From contig JABABA010000019.1 in NCBI GenBank assembly GCA_014238415.1, forward strand, positions 1 to 64,000: a stretch of DNA of 64,000 nucleotides, given 5' to 3'. Made by a program: the position numbers and the translations under genes. Position 1 is the stretch's first letter; each line of letters opens with the position of its first letter. This DNA comes from Planctomycetota bacterium. Its GTDB lineage: Bacteria; Planctomycetota; UBA1135; GCA-002686595. Below are positions 59,731-64,000 of the stretch, piece by piece. The notes below the pieces were generated by a model. The model saw nothing but the letters and a program-made list of their open reading frames with translations, ran no database searches and was not told where the DNA came from.

Positions 59731-60939
59731 ATGATCAAGTTCTTGGCACTGCTGGCCCTTCTGGGCACACCCGCCGTAGCCCAGAAGAAGATCTTCAAGA
59801 ATTTGCCGGTCAACGATCCCAAGCAGTGTCCCTACTGCGGCGGTGATCCCGAGCTAATGGAGGGCGCAGGCATTGTCAGCCATGGTGGTTTTGAATTTGC
59901 CAAAGGCACCACAGCCACGCTGGACAAAGAACTCGCCGGTTTTGACGTTTTTTGGATCGAGACCAAGCACTTCAAACTGGGTCTGGAGCTCAAGCCCTAC
60001 AAAATCCCCCAGAGGGAAAAGGACAAGCTCGAAGCCGAAATCAACGAACTGCGCAAAGTGCTGCCAGCGATCCCTGACAAGGTGCGGGTCATCGATTCCT
60101 GGCTGCGGGCCCACCTCTTTGCAGCCCGTGTGCAGACCCTGTACAAGAGCGTGGTCGAGCTCTTGAAGGTGGAGGATGCCCCTTTCCCCAAGAAAGCGGT
60201 CACCACCTTTGACCCTGCCAAGGGTTATTGGGGCATGGGCCCGCACCTGGGCATGAAACGCAAGTACGAGCTGTTGGTTATTCGCAACAAGAACAATTGC
60301 TCGGGGTGGTTGCGAGAAACCTTCGGACTCTTGACCAAGTCTGCACAGCGCTGGCACATAGTTGATCGCGGTGTGTTGATCGTGATCACCCACCAGGAGC
60401 AGGGCAAGCTGCAGGTGGACGAAGCCCTGCATGGTCATGTGGTCTTCAACCTGGTGCAGAACATGCTAAACGGCTACAAGTACTACTCCTATGACAAGCC
60501 GCTCTGGCTGTTGGAGGGCCTCTCCCATTGGTTCGAACGCAAGATCACGACCAAATACAACACCTTTGACGGTGGTGAGGGCTCCACCGCAGCAATTACG
60601 CGCAAGGAAGATTGGGAGCCCCCAACCCGCAAACTGGTGCAGAAGGGCAACAGCTCGGGTATCGGGGCCCTGATGCGGATCAAGAGCTACGGAGAATTCG
60701 ATCTGCCCGAACACTTCACCACCTGGTCCATGGTGGACTACCTGCAGAGCAAGCACCCTGGATTCGTTGGCGATTTGTTGGGCGAGGTTTCAGGACTGCT
60801 GAGTGCGGAGTACATGCCCGAAGGTGGACGCATGAATGATGTCACCCGCGATTTCTTCAAACAGCGGCTCGGCCTGACCATGGTGGGGTTCGAACGCGCC
60901 TGGCAGGCCTGGGTCCTGGAAACCTACGCCGCCCAATAG
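59731..60939 (+). CDS. Secreted gluzincin-like protein lacking the HExxH zinc motif
   Basis: A 402-residue exported protein; MIKFLALLALLGTPAVA is the signal peptide. QCPYCGGDPEL near the N-terminus is a lone C-x2-C. The C-terminal half has KPLWLLEGLSHWFERKITTK, very like the gluzincin third-ligand helix W-L-x-E-G-(L/I)-A-x-x-x-E of M1 / MA-like peptidases. The position where HExxH should stand reads LHGHVVFNLVQNML, so the catalytic motif is missing. It is likely a pseudo-enzyme or binding protein. A GTG at 59698 overlapping the previous stop (GTGA) is an alternative start 11 codons upstream. Confidence 0.65.
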   Translation: MIKFLALLALLGTPAVAQKKIFKNLPVNDPKQCPYCGGDPELMEGAGIVSHGGFEFAKGTTATLDKELAGFDVFWIETKHFKLGLELKPYKIPQREKDKLEAEINELRKVLPAIPDKVRVIDSWLRAHLFAARVQTLYKSVVELLKVEDAPFPKKAVTTFDPAKGYWGMGPHLGMKRKYELLVIRNKNNCSGWLRETFGLLTKSAQRWHIVDRGVLIVITHQEQGKLQVDEALHGHVVFNLVQNMLNGYKYYSYDKPLWLLEGLSHWFERKITTKYNTFDGGEGSTAAITRKEDWEPPTRKLVQKGNSSGIGALMRIKSYGEFDLPEHFTTWSMVDYLQSKHPGFVGDLLGEVSGLLSAEYMPEGGRMNDVTRDFFKQRLGLTMVGFERAWQAWVLETYAAQ

Positions 60940-60953
60940 AGGACAAGCCCCGG

Positions 60954-62504
60954 CTAATCGCTTTCCAGCATGGGCCCGTGCCGATGGGTATCCAAACTGG
61001 GATGCACCACGAAGAAGGCCAAGGGATCTTGATCCGCCACGGGGAAAGCCAGCAGTTCGAACTCCGCGACTTCCCCCAAGGGCACGCTGATCACTTGATC
61101 CTCGGCGCCAGCGCTGATGAGAAACTCGGCCACGTCTCCGGCGACGGTGCGCACAACCAGGCGCGAAGCCCCCTCGGCACCCGCCAGGGGTCGCAATACT
61201 GCGCTGAGACGCCGTGCGCTCTGGCTCAGCTTGAACTCCAACCGAGCCAAACCCTCAACCCCAGCGCGCATCAGAGCATGTGGCAGATCGGCCCCGGAAT
61301 GATCCCCGTAGGCAAATCGCTCCCAGCGAGAATAGGCGCCCTCCCCCACCAACTCACAGCCAGAGTTGGCCTGCAAGACGTAACTCGGCCCGTCAAAGGA
61401 CCGCCGAAAACCGCGCTCAAGAGCCAGCTGGGCCAACTCGTTTCCGAGGGCGGTGTAGTGCCCCCTGCCGGGTCCCTTGGTCTCGAAATAGTCATCCATG
61501 GGACGCCTCGTGCGAACCCGATGGAGCGCAATTTCATCTGACGCGCGCACCCATGGAACCCTATGGCCTTCCAAAACGCTTTCCAGCCAACCAAGCCAGT
61601 TCCCTGGCCTGGGCCTCCCCTCCTGTCGCCCACGATTCAAGAACAGCATCACAAAACCCTCGTCTCCCTGGGCTTGCAACTGATCATGGAACTGTAGCAC
61701 GGCCGCAGCCACGCTCTTACGCATGTCTTCCTGCATCTGCATGATGCCCGATTCATTGCGCATCTCCGTAGGCGACATCAGCACTTGTTGACGAAAGAGG
61801 CGCAGACTCCACCAGGGCACCTTGGGCGCATACTGATCCAGATACTCTTGAGGATGCGCAGGTAAAGGGAACCGCTTGATGCGGATCCTGCGGGGGCCGT
61901 CAGGCTCAATCCAGGGTTTAGGATGTCCGCGAAAGGGCAGGATCACCCGGTTGAGGTCATCATCTACCAGCATGCTCAATACGAAGATCGCGTTGCGGCC
62001 CTCAAAGCGTTTGAGGACCTCCATGCCGAGCAAGGCGATCTGATCGACCCCGTAGCCACCGACCCCGTAGTTGAGCAGGGCGTGGGTTTCCCCAAAGGAA
62101 CCCTCTTCCATGATCTGCTCAAAGCGTCGGTCCAGGGCCCCGTGGCAGGCTGCAAAGGAATCTCCCAGCAAGATCACCGGCCGACGCCCTTCTAGCTTGG
62201 ACTCATCCTCGTGGGCATATGTATCAGGATCAAAGCGGCCACTGGTCCAGCCCAGGATCGGATGGGGGTACTCCGCTGGTCCGTCGTCGCCACGACCGCG
62301 CAACTGAGCCCGCAGCAACCAGAAATCCGGGGTCTCCCCATAGAAATAGAGGTCTGCCCTCCGAACGCCCTGGCTGAAGGGAACCAGCCCTGGACGGTAA
62401 ATACCCAACCGGAGAACCCCCTCGATGCCCAGCAGGGTGGCCAGAAGCACAAAACCCACCCGCAAGGCCCAAGAGAGCGAAAATCGTGGGCGAGCGGTGG
62501 CCAT
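60954..62504 (-). CDS. Membrane-anchored SGNH/GDSL-hydrolase-like protein
   Basis: A 516-residue protein with an N-terminal membrane segment (ALRVGFVLLATLLGIEGVL, about 13-31). RPVILLGDSFAACHG (about residues 108-122) is SGNH block I with the Ser. HALLNYGVGGYGVDQIALLG is the glycine/glutamine block usual in this group, and GRGHYTALGNELAQLALERG gives the block V His, with Gly where Asp is usual. A C-terminal beta-rich domain (about 380-516) follows. Such proteins often de-acylate or acylate surface glycans. It ends 15 bases from the convergent gluzincin-like gene. Confidence 0.7.
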   Translation of the reverse strand: MATARPRFSLSWALRVGFVLLATLLGIEGVLRLGIYRPGLVPFSQGVRRADLYFYGETPDFWLLRAQLRGRGDDGPAEYPHPILGWTSGRFDPDTYAHEDESKLEGRRPVILLGDSFAACHGALDRRFEQIMEEGSFGETHALLNYGVGGYGVDQIALLGMEVLKRFEGRNAIFVLSMLVDDDLNRVILPFRGHPKPWIEPDGPRRIRIKRFPLPAHPQEYLDQYAPKVPWWSLRLFRQQVLMSPTEMRNESGIMQMQEDMRKSVAAAVLQFHDQLQAQGDEGFVMLFLNRGRQEGRPRPGNWLGWLESVLEGHRVPWVRASDEIALHRVRTRRPMDDYFETKGPGRGHYTALGNELAQLALERGFRRSFDGPSYVLQANSGCELVGEGAYSRWERFAYGDHSGADLPHALMRAGVEGLARLEFKLSQSARRLSAVLRPLAGAEGASRLVVRTVAGDVAEFLISAGAEDQVISVPLGEVAEFELLAFPVADQDPLAFFVVHPSLDTHRHGPMLESD

Positions 62505-62604
62505 GTGATACCGATTCTAGCTTGGCCGGGCTCTAATTTCACCCCGCTTGAATGGACCTGGGGGTATCCTAATAAGCATTCTCGGGTGCTCCGGCCCCAT
62601 CCAT

Positions 62605-62672
62605 CCATCCTTGAGCCGCATCGGGCTGAAGCCCGACCCCTCATCTGGTCGAGGATGGAGGGCAGGCCCTCC
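62605..62672 (+). promoter_or_regulatory. Structured leader candidate upstream of the radical SAM gene
   Basis: CCATCC (62605-62610) can pair with GGATGG (62653-62658), enclosing TCGGGC-TGAA-GCCCGA (62621-62636). This is followed by GGAGGG-CAGG-CCCTCC (62657-62672). Two base-perfect tetraloop hairpins plus a closing helix lie within 70 bases and end 51 bases before the ATG. GGATGG and GGAGGG share two bases, so the outer helix and the last hairpin compete, as in a switch. Confidence 0.35.
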
Positions 62673-62723
62673 CCCGCTGAACACTCTTCCGTTCACGTCA
62701 GATAATCACAATACTCCCGGCTC

Positions 62724-64000
62724 ATGATCCAACGCAAAAAGCGCCTGATCCTGTTTCTGCCCCACCGGGCCGACCCAGAGCAAGGGGTACGTGTGGCGGC
62801 AGACCTACTGCCGCTTGAGTTGCTCCAGATAGCAGCCCTGCCTGAAGCCAATGGCTACGAAGTGCACATCATTGATGCGATGGTGCACGACGACTACATG
62901 GAGCGGCTTGAGCAGCTGTGCGACGGTGCGCTGCTCTTCGCCAGTTCCTGCATCCTTGGCTTTCAGGTCGCTCATGGAGCACGGGTGGCCAAGAAGATCC
63001 GTGCGCGGTTCCCGGACCTTCCCATAATCTGGGGCGGTTGGTTTCCATCGGTCGCACCGGAACTCTACCTATCCGAAGGCATCGCCGACGCCGTGGCCCT
63101 GGGCCAGGGCGAGCTCACTTTCTGGGAAGTGGTGCAAGCGCTAGATGCAGGCGAGAATCTGGAAAGCGTCGCCGGCCTCGTGCTGGAGCGCGATGGCAAA
63201 CCTTTCTACACGGCCCATCGGCCTGTGGTGGGATTCGACCAGATCCCCGATGCCCCTTGGCACCTGATCGACTTCGACGAATATGTGGCCCGTCAAAATG
63301 ACACCGGCCCCTGGAAAGTACGGCACAAGTATCCAGATCCATGGAACTTGGACCCCAATGTTCCCGTGCGCGGCTTTAGTTACTACTCCAGCTTCGGTTG
63401 CCCCGAGCCCTGCACCTTCTGCTGCTCGCCATTGGTCACGGGACGCCGCTGGAAGGCAATCCCTGGCAAGCTTCTGGCGGAGCGCTTGCTCGACCTACAA
63501 GATCGGTTCAAGTTCAACGTGATGCGCTTCCAGGACGCCAACTTCGGCGTGAATGAAAAGCGCTCGAACGAATTCTGCGAGGAGTTGGTCAAGGCCGGCT
63601 CGCCCTTCTGGTGGTCGGGCTGCTATGAGATCGAAACCCTCTACCGCTACAAGAAGGAGTCCATGGATCTGATGCAGGAGTCACACTGCCACATGATCAG
63701 CGTGGGCGCCGAGGCGGGGTCCGAGGAGCAACAGAAGAATATCAAGAAAGAAATCGATGTAAGTCACTTCGAGTACTCCCTGGGTGAGATGAACAAGCGG
63801 GACATCACCACCGGCTGTTCTTGGATCATCGGCTACCCCGATGAGACCCCCGAGTCCATGCGGGAGACCATCCGAGTGGCTGCCCAGATGAAGTACAAGT
63901 TCCGTCGCTCGGCTTCGGACATCTTTCCTTTCCGCCCCATTCCCGGCACCGAGGACTTCGACACGGCGGTAAAGAAGGGCTATCAGCCTCCCACGGACCT
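62724..64000 (+). CDS. B12-binding-domain radical SAM protein, truncated at window edge
   Basis: 425 codons are visible. The N-terminal cobalamin-binding-like domain (about residues 7-140) has LIFLPHRADPEQG, LLPLELLQIAALPEANGYEV and LPIIWGGWFPSVAPELYL. The radical SAM domain follows with C-P-E-P-C-T-F-C (in SSFGCPEPCTFCCSPLVTG), then FQDANFGVNEKRSNEFCEEL, MISVGAEAGSEEQQ and CSWIIGYPDETPESMRETI, the P-methyltransferase / BchE-like pattern. These enzymes methylate or cyclise unreactive carbons. The substrate is unknown and the C-terminus is outside the window. Confidence 0.88.
   Translation, partial: MIQRKKRLILFLPHRADPEQGVRVAADLLPLELLQIAALPEANGYEVHIIDAMVHDDYMERLEQLCDGALLFASSCILGFQVAHGARVAKKIRARFPDLPIIWGGWFPSVAPELYLSEGIADAVALGQGELTFWEVVQALDAGENLESVAGLVLERDGKPFYTAHRPVVGFDQIPDAPWHLIDFDEYVARQNDTGPWKVRHKYPDPWNLDPNVPVRGFSYYSSFGCPEPCTFCCSPLVTGRRWKAIPGKLLAERLLDLQDRFKFNVMRFQDANFGVNEKRSNEFCEELVKAGSPFWWSGCYEIETLYRYKKESMDLMQESHCHMISVGAEAGSEEQQKNIKKEIDVSHFEYSLGEMNKRDITTGCSWIIGYPDETPESMRETIRVAAQMKYKFRRSASDIFPFRPIPGTEDFDTAVKKGYQPPTD

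Overview
The window is GC-rich, gene-dense bacterial chromosome and looks like a member of the Planctomycetota. The pointers are a 1665-residue secreted protein combining ThuA, PVC-type beta-propeller, HEAT repeats, a CxxCH haem site and NPCBM, plus a formylglycine sulfatase, TonB-dependent uptake and a CusCBA-type efflux system. The assignment is inference; there is no rRNA or other marker gene here. No CRISPR array, insertion sequence, phage or integrase was seen.

Layout. 1-10 kb: a truncated L-serine dehydratase, a cupin, a sulfatase, a Rieske protein, a GNAT acetyltransferase, a phosphodiesterase-like gene, then a gcvP operon on the minus strand. The Rieske/phosphodiesterase junction is duplicated on both sides of the GNAT gene. 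10-15.1 kb: a TetR regulator, a thioredoxin-like lipoprotein and a translationally coupled four-gene cluster (Nudix-like, Gfo/Idh/MocA, radical SAM, HldE/RfaE2-type nucleotidyltransferase). 15.1-18.4 kb: divergent TonB and TonB-dependent receptor, then a zinc-ribbon protein. 18.5-27.3 kb: a Cys-rich secreted protein and CusC-CusB-CusA-like metal efflux genes, a small lipoprotein and a MOSC protein. 27.5-36.6 kb: the giant ThuA/PVC protein, an outer-membrane-like protein cut off from its signal peptide by two stop codons, and a coupled Tm-1-like / TIM-barrel / cupin trio. 36.6-44.6 kb: tRNA-Pro(GGG), gpsA-plsY, an orphan hydantoinase A, tRNA-Gly(GCC), a ThiD-like kinase coupled to a DHH phosphoesterase, and a TIM-barrel isomerase. 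44.9-54.9 kb: purB, a coupled HhH-nadC-HATPase-VanZ run, a FlhG-like ATPase, ruvC divergent from ispD-ispF, and an ABC exporter. 55-64 kb: a SurA/parvulin-like secreted protein divergent from four tightly packed genes (unknown protein, SurA-N-like lipoprotein, HEAT-like protein, gluzincin-like protein without its zinc motif), an SGNH-hydrolase-like protein and a truncated B12-binding radical SAM gene.

The genome is very compact. At least a dozen gene pairs join through 1-4 base stop/start overlaps, and four convergent pairs share their stop codons in a CTAG or CTAA tetranucleotide. The best leads for something undescribed are the coupled four-gene cluster, the duplicated divergent junction with a structured leader beside it, the chaperone / pseudo-peptidase cluster at 55-61 kb, and several long inverted repeats in short intergenic gaps. 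Functions are inferred from recognised motifs; no database search was run.
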